From positions 2,245,951 through 2,309,950 of the forward strand of contig NZ_JAINUL010000001.1 in assembly GCF_020639365.1 (NCBI RefSeq): a stretch of DNA of 64,000 nt, given 5' to 3'. This document shows, one piece after another, positions 54,955-64,000 of the stretch. Numbering within the stretch: position 1 is the first letter of the stretch; each line of letters opens with the position of its first letter. Position numbers and translations under genes: made by a program. The notes under the pieces were generated by a model. The model had not been told where the DNA came from, did not search any database, and was given only the letters and a program-made list of their open reading frames with translations. This DNA comes from Streptomyces flavotricini. GTDB taxonomy: Bacteria; Actinomycetota; Actinomycetes; Streptomycetales; Streptomycetaceae.

Positions 54955-55668
54955 ATGGATTCGCCGGCCCGCCGCAAGAGCACCCGCACCCGCCCCTCCA
55001 AACCCCCGCTCGGCGAACGGGCCGTCGTCGATGCCGGCCTGCGCGTCCTGCGCCGCGAGGGCCTGGACGCCGTGACCATGCGGAAGGTCGCCGCCGAGCT
55101 GGACACCGGGCCCGCCTCGCTCTACGTCTACGTCGCCCAACGCGAGGAGCTGCTGCGCCTGATGCTCGACGCCGTGATCGCGACGGTGCCGCTCCCGGCG
55201 CTCCCCGCTCCGCCCCCCGGAGACTGGCGCGAGCGCCTCGCCGGGCTGATCACCGACGTGGTCCACACCCTCAATGCCCACCCCGGCATCGGGCGGGTCT
55301 CCCTCGGCTCCATCCCGACCGGCCCCGCCTGGCTCGACCTCTTCGACCGGATCCTCGGACTCCTACTGGCCGGCGGGGTCGACCGCCAACGCGCAGCCTG
55401 GGGGTGCGATCTGATCGCCCTGCACATCGGGGCCGTCACGTACGAGGTCGCCGTCGCGCAGCCGGCGCACGGCGACGGCCCCGACGCCCTCCAGGGCGCC
55501 CTGGAGAGCCGCCACGCCCAGGCCTCCATCGAGGACCGGCTCGCCGCGCTGGACCCCGAACGGCATCCGCATCTTGCCGCCAGCACCGCCGAGTTGACGG
55601 CCGGCCCCGCCGCCGCCCGACTCGCCCTCGGCATCGAGGTGCTGATCAGCGGCCTGGCCCCTTCGTAG
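54955..55668 (+). CDS. TetR-family regulator (TetR/TetR_C type)
   Basis: This 237-residue repressor has its HTH at about 20-70 (AVVDAGLRVLRREGLDAVTM, RKVAAELDTGPASLYVYVAQREELL) and a TetR_C-like ligand domain (LDLFDRILGLLLAGGVDRQRAAW). A -10 box TAGCCT (54943-54948) ends 6 bases before ATG 54955, so the mRNA is probably leaderless. It is divergent from the MFS exporter and should repress it until a ligand, perhaps the exported drug, binds. Confidence 0.93.
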   Translation: MDSPARRKSTRTRPSKPPLGERAVVDAGLRVLRREGLDAVTMRKVAAELDTGPASLYVYVAQREELLRLMLDAVIATVPLPALPAPPPGDWRERLAGLITDVVHTLNAHPGIGRVSLGSIPTGPAWLDLFDRILGLLLAGGVDRQRAAWGCDLIALHIGAVTYEVAVAQPAHGDGPDALQGALESRHAQASIEDRLAALDPERHPHLAASTAELTAGPAAARLALGIEVLISGLAPS

Positions 55669-55692
55669 GGCAACGGCGCGAGGCACGACGCG

Positions 55693-55734
55693 GAGCGGCC
55701 CCCGTTCCTCCTCACGGAGGGACGGGGGCCGCTC
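55693..55734. terminator. bidirectional terminator between TetR and gcl
   Basis: GAGCGGCCCCCGT (from 55693) pairs with ACGGGGGCCGCTC (to 55734) in a 13-bp perfect stem, with CCTC/GAGG pairing inside. Confidence 0.88.
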
Positions 55735-55740
55735 GTACGA

Positions 55741-55782
55741 ACTACGAACTACGAACTACGAACTACGAACTACGAATTGCGA
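55741..55782. repeat. 7-bp tandem repeat ACTACGA
   Basis: Five perfect copies of ACTACGA (55741-55775) are followed by one degenerate copy (ATTGCGA) and preceded by a related GTACGA. The array lies directly before the gcl stop codon, outside any gene, and has much lower GC than its surroundings. Confidence 0.95.
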
Positions 55783-55789
55783 ACTGCCG

Positions 55790-57577
<1,788 letters not shown>

Positions 57578-57644
57578 CGAGTTCTCCTGCGGGTCGGGCG
57601 GTCAGGCGGTCGGGCGGCCAAGCTGCTTCCGGATTCCGGGGCGT

Positions 57645-57710
57645 TTCCGTAATGCGGAAGTTTTGTTCTGCTATACGGAACAAGCTAAGCGGCGCGTCAC
57701 GGCGCGTCAA
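57645..57710 (-). promoter_or_regulatory. gcl promoter with two operator boxes
   Basis: Minus strand: -35 TTGACG (57710-57705), 17-base spacer, -10 TAGCTT (57687-57682). Box 1, TTCCGTATAGCAGAA (57680-57666, one mismatch), covers the expected start site. Box 2, TTCCGCATTACGGAA (57659-57645), lies 7 bases past box 1. Confidence 0.78.
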
Positions 57711-57876
57711 GCAGCTTCAGAACCCCGGAACACACCAAAAGCCGCGGGTCGCACGAGCGACTTGTACGAACGACCGGGACGCGGCCGAATATCAGCGGAA
57801 AATCGAGGGCACACCCGCCCCGTCGGTGGCCGGTGGTGGAGCATGGGTCTACGCACGGCGACGGAGGGCGGCACTC

Positions 57877-58689
57877 ATGGCGGAAGCGGTACCGGTGCGC
57901 TGCCCGGCATGCCTGCGCGAGAACGACTACGCCGCCCCGGTCTTCCCGTGCGCGTGCGGAAGTCCGGTCGTCCCGCCACTGGATCCGGACGCGGCGCCCC
58001 TGCCGCTGACGCACCGCACCTGGTCGGACACGTGGGTGGCGGTGCGCTGCGCGTCCTGCGGGCTGGTGGGCGAGTGGCCGCATCCGGAGGTGGGGTGCGC
58101 CTCCTGCGGGACGGTGGTGCGGATTCCGGTGCGTCCGGTGGAATCCGGGCCCGCCCGGGGTGGCGGCGTACGGGACGGGCTGCGTCCGCGTCCGGACGTA
58201 CGGGGAGAGGTACGGGAGGACGTACGGGAGCAGGGGCGCCCGGCCGCCCCCGCCGACGCCGGCGGATCCGCCCCCGGGCGGCCTTCGGCAGCCCCCGGGC
58301 CGCGGCCCGCGTTCCGCCCGGTGACCATCCGTACCGCCCGGGACGCGGTGGCGACGGCCGCGCTGTACCTGCGGTGGCTCGGCTTCCGAGACGTCCGCCG
58401 GCCCGACGGACAGCCCATCCCCTCGGCGGCCGTGGACCTGCGGGCCCCCGGCCTGGTGGCCCAGGTGGACCCGACCACCGCGCCGGCCGGGCTGCGGGCC
58501 GTGGAGTGCGTCTGGCTGAACGGGCTGACGGCCTCCGCGACCAGCGTCTACTTCTCCCTGGCCGGGTACACGCAGGACGCCCGCTCCCGCGCCGACGACC
58601 TGGGTGTACCGCTGTTCGTCATGGACCTCACGGGCGTGCCGCAGCCGGTCAACGACCCGGCGGACGCCCTGGTGGGCAGGGGCGCGTAG
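57877..58689 (+). CDS. zinc-ribbon protein with degenerate Mrr-like nuclease domain
   Basis: This 270-residue protein begins with paired Cys motifs (CPACLREND...CACGS and CASCGLVG...CASCG), likely two zinc ribbons. A long Pro/Arg-rich linker (about 85-140) follows. The C-terminal domain (about 145-260) resembles Mrr_cat restriction-endonuclease cores: LRWLGFRDVRRPDG, AVDLRAPGLVAQVDPTT, YFSLAGYTQDARSRA and DLTGVPQPVND. Where active enzymes have QxK there is QVD, so the catalytic Lys is missing. Probably a DNA-binding or otherwise non-nuclease descendant. Confidence 0.75.
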   Translation: MAEAVPVRCPACLRENDYAAPVFPCACGSPVVPPLDPDAAPLPLTHRTWSDTWVAVRCASCGLVGEWPHPEVGCASCGTVVRIPVRPVESGPARGGGVRDGLRPRPDVRGEVREDVREQGRPAAPADAGGSAPGRPSAAPGPRPAFRPVTIRTARDAVATAALYLRWLGFRDVRRPDGQPIPSAAVDLRAPGLVAQVDPTTAPAGLRAVECVWLNGLTASATSVYFSLAGYTQDARSRADDLGVPLFVMDLTGVPQPVNDPADALVGRGA

Positions 58690-58805
58690 GGCGGTTCCGG
58701 GGCCTGCGCGGGCCCGGCCGACCGGCTCCGTCGGCCCGCGGGGCAGGACGTAGGCTCGGAGCACATGGCGGAACACGCATCCGTATCTGTGCCGAGGAGA
58801 GCCCG

Positions 58806-59297
58806 ATGAGCCTGTACGACATCCCGCTGACCACCCTGTCCGACGAGCCCACCAGCCTGGCGGCCCACAAGGGCAAGGCGATCCTGCTGGTGAACACCGC
58901 CTCGCAGTGCGGTCTCACCCCGCAGTACTCGGGACTGGCCCGGCTGCAGTTCGCGTACGAGGAGAAGGGCTTCACCGTCATCGGCGTGCCCTGCAACCAG
59001 TTCGGCGGGCAGGAGCCCGGCACCGCCGACGACATCGCGACCTTCTGCGCGGCCGGCTTCGGCGTGACCTTCCCGATGCTGGAGAAGACCGAGGTCAACG
59101 GCGAGAACCGGCACCCGCTGTACACGGAGCTGGTGAAGACCGCGTACGCCGACGGCGAGGCGGCCGAGGACATCCAGTGGAACTTCGAGAAGTTCCTGAT
59201 CTCCCCCGCCGGCGAGGTCGTCGCGCGCTTCCGGCCGAGCGTCGAGCCCGAGGCCCCCGAGGTCGTCGCGGCGATCGAGGCGCAGCTGCCGGCGTAG
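58806..59297 (+). CDS. glutathione peroxidase-family thiol peroxidase
   Basis: This 163-residue peroxidase has Cys35 in NTASQCGLTPQY, Gln in CNQFGGQEPG and Trp/Asn in QWNFEKFLI, completing the tetrad. As Streptomyces lacks glutathione, a thioredoxin-type or mycothiol-linked reductant is more likely. GAGGAGA precedes ATG 58806. Cytoplasmic, monocistronic. Confidence 0.95.
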   Translation: MSLYDIPLTTLSDEPTSLAAHKGKAILLVNTASQCGLTPQYSGLARLQFAYEEKGFTVIGVPCNQFGGQEPGTADDIATFCAAGFGVTFPMLEKTEVNGENRHPLYTELVKTAYADGEAAEDIQWNFEKFLISPAGEVVARFRPSVEPEAPEVVAAIEAQLPA

Positions 59298-59310
59298 CGG
59301 ATCATGCGGG

Positions 59311-59340
59311 GGGCGGGCCGGCCGTGCGGTCGGCCCGCCC
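59311..59340. terminator. hairpin between the peroxidase and acyl-CoA synthetase genes
   Basis: GGGCGGGCCG (59311-59320) and CGGCCCGCCC (59331-59340) are perfect arms, extended inward by GCC/GGT. Two convergent genes share it. Confidence 0.85.
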
Positions 59341-59411
59341 CGGGCCGTACCGGTACGCGGTAGTCGCTACGAGGTATCCGGTACTCCGTACGGGGTGCGG
59401 GTGCGGGCTGC

Positions 59412-61103
59412 TCAGCCGAGCTCGGCCTCGTCGTACTCCGCCCCCGAGCCGGCCGCGGTGAGCTCCCGCAGCTCCACCCGGCGGATCTTGCCGGACACGG
59501 TCTTCGGGAGCTCCGCGAACTCGATGCGGCGGATCCGCTTGTACGGGGAGAGCACGGCGCGGGAGTGCGCGAAGAGCGCCCGGGCGGTCTCCGGCCCGGG
59601 CTCCCAGCCGGCGGCGAGCGCGATGTACGCCTTCGGCACGGCGAGGCGCAGCGGGTCGGGGGCCGGGACCACGGCGGCCTCGGCGACGGCCTCGTGTTCG
59701 AGCAGTGCGCTCTCCAGCTCGAACGGGCTGATCTTGTAGTCCGAGGCCTTGAAGACGTCGTCCGAGCGCCCGACGTAGGTGAGGTGGCCCGCCTCGTCGC
59801 GCGAGGCGATGTCCCCGGTGCGGTAGAGCCCGTCGGCCATGGCCTCGGTGGTGCGCTCGGGGTCGTCCCGGTAGCCGGTCATCACCCCGGCGGGCCGGGT
59901 GCGCAGGTCCACGCAGAGCTCGCCCTCGTCGGGGGACTCCTTGCCGGTGACGGGGTCGAGCAGCACGATCTCGTATCCGGGCGCGGGGCGCCCCATCGAG
60001 CCGGGCTTGACCGGGACGCCGGGGAAGTTGCCGACCTGGAGGGTGGTCTCGGTCTGCCCGAACCCGTCCCGGATGGTGAGGCCCCAGGCCTCGCGGACCT
60101 TCTCGATGACCTCGGGGTTGAGCGGCTCGCCCGCGGCCACGGCCTCGCGCGGAGGCGTGCGGAGCCGGGTGAGGTCGGACTGGATCAGCATCCGCCAGAC
60201 GGTGGGCGGGGCGCAGAAGGTGGTCACGCCGTGCCGGTCCATCTCCGCCATCAGGCGTTCCGCGTCGAAGCGCGCGTAGTTGTGGACGAAGACGGTGGCC
60301 CCGGCGTTCCACGGGGCGAAGAGGTTGGACCAGGCGTGCTTGGCCCAGCCCGGCGAGGCGATGTTGAGGTGCACGTCGCCGGGGCGCAGCCCGAGCCAGT
60401 ACATGGTGGAGAGGTGCCCGATGGGGTACGAGGCGTGCGTGTGCTCGACGAGCTTGGGGCGGGCGGTGGTGCCGGAGGTGAAGTACAGCATCAGCGGGTC
60501 GGTGGCCAGGGTCTCGCCGTCCGGGCTGAACTGGGCGTCCGCCCCGTACATGTCCTCCAGCCGCCGCCATCCGGTGGGGACGTCCGCTCCGGCGGCGATG
60601 CGGGTGTAGGTGCCGGGGACCTCGTCGAACTTGCCGGTGTCCTCGGCGCGCACGATGACGTGGCGTACGTCTCCGCGCTCGATGCGGTCGCGCAGGTCCG
60701 CCGCGCCGAGGAGGGGCGTGGCGGGGATGACGACGGCCCGCAGTTTCATCGCGCCGAGCATGACCTCCCACAGCTCGCGCTGGTTGCCGAGCATGACCAG
60801 GAGCCGGTCGCCGGCCGCGACGCCCTGCTCGCGCAGCCAGTTGGCGGCGGAGGCCGACCGTACGGAGAGCTCCCCGAAGGAGACGCACCGGCTGGTGCCG
60901 TCCTCCTCGACGATGCGCAGGGCGTCGGCGCCGTTGCCCTCGGCGATGTGGTCGAACCAGTCCAGGGCCCAGTTGAAGCGCTCGGGGCGGGGCCAGGTGA
61001 ATCCGGCGTGGGCGGCTTCGTAGTCCCCGCGGCGTTCGAGCAGGAAGTCGCGTGCGGCCAGGAACTCGGCGGTGGCGCCGGTGTTGTGCGTCATGGAAGG
61101 CAT
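59412..61103 (-). CDS. acyl-CoA synthetase (AMP-binding, benzoate-CoA ligase-like)
   Basis: This 563-residue ANL-superfamily enzyme activates a carboxylic acid via an acyl-AMP. It has the P-loop YFTSGTTARPKLVEH, the A5 motif GFGQTETT, the A7 motif YRTGDIASRDEAGHLTYVGRSDD and the C-terminal Lys of PKTVSGKIRRVEL. The N-terminal region with FNWALDWFDHIAEG and KISPFELES resembles the medium-chain/benzoate acyl-CoA ligase group (BclM/MACS). ATG 61103 is used; ATG 61094 is equally possible. No thioesterase or transporter adjoins it, so the acid is not identified. Confidence 0.92.
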   Translation of the reverse strand: MPSMTHNTGATAEFLAARDFLLERRGDYEAAHAGFTWPRPERFNWALDWFDHIAEGNGADALRIVEEDGTSRCVSFGELSVRSASAANWLREQGVAAGDRLLVMLGNQRELWEVMLGAMKLRAVVIPATPLLGAADLRDRIERGDVRHVIVRAEDTGKFDEVPGTYTRIAAGADVPTGWRRLEDMYGADAQFSPDGETLATDPLMLYFTSGTTARPKLVEHTHASYPIGHLSTMYWLGLRPGDVHLNIASPGWAKHAWSNLFAPWNAGATVFVHNYARFDAERLMAEMDRHGVTTFCAPPTVWRMLIQSDLTRLRTPPREAVAAGEPLNPEVIEKVREAWGLTIRDGFGQTETTLQVGNFPGVPVKPGSMGRPAPGYEIVLLDPVTGKESPDEGELCVDLRTRPAGVMTGYRDDPERTTEAMADGLYRTGDIASRDEAGHLTYVGRSDDVFKASDYKISPFELESALLEHEAVAEAAVVPAPDPLRLAVPKAYIALAAGWEPGPETARALFAHSRAVLSPYKRIRRIEFAELPKTVSGKIRRVELRELTAAGSGAEYDEAELG

Positions 61104-61139
61104 CGTGCCGTGCCGCCCGTACGCCCCACCAGAGCGACG

Positions 61140-62240
61140 TCAGCCGTGGATTGACCCGAAGCGTACGGAACCGGCGGCGCCGCCGGTCTCGGTCATCTCC
61201 GCGACCAGCCGCTCCCCTTCGGCGACGATGAGCTCCTGCTCCCCCTTCGGCGTCTTCCCGAAGAGTTCGACGGTGAGGGATTCGCCCTCCCACCGCCACA
61301 GCCCGGCGACGAAGCCGTCGACGAGGAGGGTGCGGTGCGCCTGGTTCCCCGTCCAGGTGCGCCCCCTGGCCTCGGGGGCGATCACCCGGGTGCGGTCGGC
61401 GTGGGAGAGCAGCAGGTTGTCGAACTCCGGGAGGAAACGGGGCGGCGCCGGGGTGTCGGCGTCGGGCCGGGGCGCGTCGGGCAGGTCGAACAGCTCGGTG
61501 CCGTTCTCGTCGCGGAAGACGGCCAGCCGGGGCCGCAGCCGTTCGAAGGCTTCGCGCAGCCGGGTCAGACCGGCCCAGGTCTGCATGTCCTTGACGGAGG
61601 CGGGCCCGAAGGCGCCGAGGTAGCGCAGTACGACATCGTCGACGGCGTGCGCCGGAGGCTCCTCGGCCGGGGACCGGCCGGTCCACTGCTGCAGGGTGGT
61701 GAGCCGTACCTGCCCGCTCTGCCCCCAGACCCCGCGCGGTGTGACCTGGACGAGCGGCAGCCGGCAGCGTGCGGCCACGGACAGGGACTGCGGATCGGCG
61801 TCCGGCCAGTACGCGAGCAGCTCCTCGCGGATCTCGCCCATCGTGCGGGGCTCGGCCTCGACGAAGGCCCGGGCGAGCTCGCCGAGCCGCTCGAGGTCCA
61901 CGCCGACGAGGCCCTTGCGGAATGCGTTGACCTCGCGGTCGCGGGCGGCCTGGACCAGAGGGCGCAGGGTCAGCGCGTCGTGCGCGGTGTGGGTGTGGAT
62001 GGTGGACCGCATGGTGACCATCCGGACCACCTTCCGGGATTCCATCAGCTCCGCGAGCGCGGCGGGCCGGAATCCGGCGAGCCGGGCGTGCAGCTGGAAG
62101 TACGGCGGCTTCACGTTCTGCGCCTGGAGTCCGAGCAGATGCGCGACGGCGTCCTCGGCGGACAGCGCGGCGCGGCGCAGGAGCAGCTGGCGCGCGAGCG
62201 TGGCACGGTTCAGTGAACGGGTGTCGAGTACGGAGCCCAT
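61140..62240 (-). CDS. winged-helix DNA-binding protein of the AlkZ-like glycosylase family
   Basis: This 366-residue HTH_42 protein has the motif HLLGLQAQNVKPPYFQLHARL near residue 34. In characterised members, the two Gln/Asp of the QxQ or QxD motif at this place excise crosslinked or alkylated bases. MVTMRSTIHTHTA, RTLLVDGFVAGLWRW and ADRTRVIAPEARG are family blocks. It would act in DNA repair, but the family also has members of unknown substrate. Ordered convergent with no operon partner. Confidence 0.88.
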   Translation of the reverse strand: MGSVLDTRSLNRATLARQLLLRRAALSAEDAVAHLLGLQAQNVKPPYFQLHARLAGFRPAALAELMESRKVVRMVTMRSTIHTHTAHDALTLRPLVQAARDREVNAFRKGLVGVDLERLGELARAFVEAEPRTMGEIREELLAYWPDADPQSLSVAARCRLPLVQVTPRGVWGQSGQVRLTTLQQWTGRSPAEEPPAHAVDDVVLRYLGAFGPASVKDMQTWAGLTRLREAFERLRPRLAVFRDENGTELFDLPDAPRPDADTPAPPRFLPEFDNLLLSHADRTRVIAPEARGRTWTGNQAHRTLLVDGFVAGLWRWEGESLTVELFGKTPKGEQELIVAEGERLVAEMTETGGAAGSVRFGSIHG

Positions 62241-62375
62241 GGCGGCAAGCTACCCGCACTTGCGGACAGCTACTGTCCGCGACGAGAAAAGGGCAGAGCG
62301 CCCCAGAACCGTCGATACCCTTCCGATATCCTGCCCTCGCCGAAAGAACGATGCCGACTGGGGAGCTGACCCGCG

Positions 62376-63548
62376 ATGCCGGAGCGCCCGGACCACCGCC
62401 ACCGCCGCCCCGCACCGCCCGGGAAGCGCACCGGCTGGCGCCGCCTCACGCCCCCGCCGACCGCACCTCCCGCCTCCCCGCCGGCCGGTCCGGAGCCCGC
62501 GGCGGCGCCGGCCACTCCCCCGGACCACCGCAGCGTGATCGACTCCGCCGTCTACCGCGACGGCCGGCGCATCGCCTCCCCCGCGACCCTCGCGGAAACC
62601 TTCCGCCGGCTGCGCGACCAGCCCGACGGCATGGCCTGGATCGGCCTGCACCGCCCCACCGAGCCGGAACTCCACTCGCTGGCCGCCGAGTTCAACCTCC
62701 ACGAGCTCGCCGTCGAAGACGCCCTGGAGGCCCACCAGCGCCCCAAGCTGGAGCGCTACGGCGACACCCTCTTCGTCGTCCTGCGCGCGGCGCGCTACCT
62801 CGACGCGTCGGAGGAGGTCGAGTTCGGCGAGTTGCACGTCTTCCTCGGCCCGGACTTCCTGATCACGGTCCGCCACGGCGCGGCCCCGGACCTCTCCGCG
62901 GTCCGCCGCCGCATGGAGGAGACCCCGGAGCTCCTCTCCCTCGGCCCCGAGGCGGCCCTGTACGCGATCCTCGACGCGGTGGTCGACGGCTACGCCCCCG
63001 TCGTCGCGGGCGTCCAGAACGACATGGACGAGATCGAGACGGAGGTCTTCCGCGGCGACCCGGAAGTCTCCCGCCGCATCTACGAACTCTCCCGCGAGAT
63101 GGTCGAGTTCCAACGCGCCACCCGCCCCCTGGTCGGCATGCTCCACGCCCTGATGGCGGGCTTCGCGAAGTACGGCACGGACGAGGAACTCCAGCGCTAC
63201 CTGCGCGACGTGGCCGACCACGTCACCCACACCAGCGAACGCGTGGACGGCTTCCGCCAGGCCCTGACGGAAATCCTCACGGTCAACGCCACCCTGGTCT
63301 CCCAACAACAGAACGCCGAAATGCGAGCCCTGGCCGAAGCCGGCTTCGAACAGAACGAGGAGATCAAGAAGATCTCCTCGTGGGCCGCCATCCTCTTCGC
63401 CCCCACACTGGTCGGCACGATCTACGGCATGAACTTCGAGTACATGCCGGAGTTGGGTTGGAGCTTCGGGTACCCCCTTGCGATCTGCCTCATGGGGATG
63501 GTTTGCATCAGTTTGTACGTGATTTTCAAGCGACGAGACTGGCTCTAA
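62376..63548 (+). CDS. corA: CorA-family magnesium/cobalt transporter
   Basis: This 390-residue channel has a Pro/Arg-rich N-terminal tail of about 50 residues, a cytoplasmic alpha/beta funnel domain and long stalk helix, and two C-terminal membrane helices. The pore motif YGMNFEYMPEL has GMN at 351-353, and the protein ends with the basic KRRDW. Forms a pentamer for Mg2+ influx. ATG 62376 is chosen from good third-position composition; the real start could be slightly later. Confidence 0.95.
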   Translation: MPERPDHRHRRPAPPGKRTGWRRLTPPPTAPPASPPAGPEPAAAPATPPDHRSVIDSAVYRDGRRIASPATLAETFRRLRDQPDGMAWIGLHRPTEPELHSLAAEFNLHELAVEDALEAHQRPKLERYGDTLFVVLRAARYLDASEEVEFGELHVFLGPDFLITVRHGAAPDLSAVRRRMEETPELLSLGPEAALYAILDAVVDGYAPVVAGVQNDMDEIETEVFRGDPEVSRRIYELSREMVEFQRATRPLVGMLHALMAGFAKYGTDEELQRYLRDVADHVTHTSERVDGFRQALTEILTVNATLVSQQQNAEMRALAEAGFEQNEEIKKISSWAAILFAPTLVGTIYGMNFEYMPELGWSFGYPLAICLMGMVCISLYVIFKRRDWL

Positions 63549-63837
63549 TCCCATCGCACGACGCTCAGTCATCCTTCGCACTTCGCTTTCGCATCACTCA
63601 CAGATCGCCCCGGAAGCAGCGCTCGGGGGGCGCTGGGGGGAAATGGATGCGGGCGATCTCCTCGCCCTAGCCCCAAAGGAGCCCCTGGCCTGGGCTTTCG
63701 AGGTTCCAGGGACGCTGGGGAGCCTCTGGGGAGAAGCGGAGTCGCCAACCGCTCCTCACGCCTGCGCCATCAAGCCCGCCCGCCGGTCGGTCGACGACTG
63801 GCCCGGTCCCACTCCTGTCGTCGCAGAGGTCGGCCGG
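63549..63837. other. non-coding stretch after corA
   Basis: I see no gene here. The 289 bases hold G-rich runs and no convincing hairpin, tRNA or long frame. Confidence 0.6.
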
Positions 63838-64000
63838 TCAGCTCGCCGCCCGTACCGCGTCCCTGATCAGGTCGGCGACCCGTGTGGGCTCGGAGAGGAC
63901 GACGGCGTGGGAGGCGTCCGGAAGTTCGACGACGACGGCCCCGGCTCGTGCGGCGCCGAAACGCTGGACCTCGGGGCTGATCGTGCGGTCCGCCCCGGCC
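63838..64000 (-). CDS. alpha/beta hydrolase, C-terminal part (partial)
   Basis: The frame on the minus strand is open from the window edge to TGA at 63838-63840. The last 53 residues include GADRTISPEVQRF, then VVELPDASHAVVLSEP with the catalytic His of an alpha/beta hydrolase (the DASH-like loop), and a final helix RVADLIRDAVRAAS. The nucleophile and Asp lie outside the window, so the subfamily cannot be named. Confidence 0.7.
   Translation of the reverse strand, partial: AGADRTISPEVQRFGAARAGAVVVELPDASHAVVLSEPTRVADLIRDAVRAAS

Noticed and set aside
55741..55782. possible CRISPR array
   Set aside because: Units are 7 bases long and directly adjacent with no spacers.
59302..62415. 1037-residue open frame on the minus strand
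   Set aside because: It runs out of frame through the acyl-CoA synthetase and AlkZ-like genes and is almost all Arg, Pro and Gly; no motif.

Overview
The window is chromosomal DNA of a Streptomyces-like actinomycete. GC content is very high, third codon positions are almost all G or C, GTG starts and 4-base ATGA/GTGA overlaps are frequent, and the gene families (FemAB ligase, IclR-controlled allantoin genes, SGNH esterase, many TetR and two-component systems) are typical of the genus. From memory the order resembles the allantoin/urate/glyoxylate region of the Streptomyces coelicolor chromosome (around SCO6195-SCO6260), but no alignment was run.

Left part (1-12.4 kb): a truncated gamma-glutamyltransferase and a one-helix hypothetical protein, then one minus-strand run FemAB ligase > MurJ-like flippase > OmpR response regulator > histidine kinase > lipoprotein > cytochrome P450, most of it translationally coupled. 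The MurJ-like gene carries a perfect 25-bp tandem duplication (6445-6494) that shifts the frame of its last membrane segment. Divergent from the run are an L,D-transpeptidase lipoprotein and a secreted CocE-type hydrolase.

Middle part (12.4-27.7 kb): a glutamate-type ABC importer (gluABCD), exonuclease III, a metallo-beta-lactamase-fold protein, and a sugar ABC importer with a ROK kinase. These are followed by a Gfo/Idh/MocA oxidoreductase, a second P450 with an EamA exporter, a DHFR-like reductase and an SDR.

Purine/glyoxylate part (27.8-57.7 kb, with unrelated genes interspersed): allantoicase, allantoinase and their IclR regulator (AllR type), malate synthase, an NCS2 xanthine/urate permease, 8-oxoguanine-type deaminase, urate oxidase, hydroxyisourate hydrolase, OHCU decarboxylase, hydroxypyruvate isomerase, tartronate semialdehyde reductase, catalase and glyoxylate carboligase. 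Together they take up purines, oxidise urate to allantoin, cut allantoin to ureidoglycolate, and send glyoxylate either to malate (malate synthase) or to glycerate (Gcl, GlxR, Hyi). Catalase would remove the H2O2 made by urate oxidase. Xanthine dehydrogenase, ureidoglycolate lyase and glycerate kinase are not here. A shared 15-bp palindrome, TTCC-N7-GGAA, occurs at the allB/allR, malate synthase, hyi, catalase and gcl promoters. A second element, TTCAACA-N3-TGTTGAC, sits on the -35 boxes of uraD and catalase. A small HTH gene and a gene resembling thiamine-binding (DUF77) proteins lie at the centre of the cluster.

The interspersed and right-hand genes are an ABC exporter next to a NarL-type two-component system, a MocR regulator beside a 70-residue protein and a MobA-like nucleotidyltransferase, an SGNH esterase, TetR/SDR, a degenerate GyrB-like GHKL protein, and an MFS exporter with a His-Pro repeat N-terminus and a divergent TetR. 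Last come a zinc-ribbon/Mrr-like protein, glutathione peroxidase, an acyl-CoA synthetase, an AlkZ-like glycosylase relative, CorA, and the end of an alpha/beta hydrolase. No rRNA, tRNA, CRISPR array, insertion sequence or prophage was seen.
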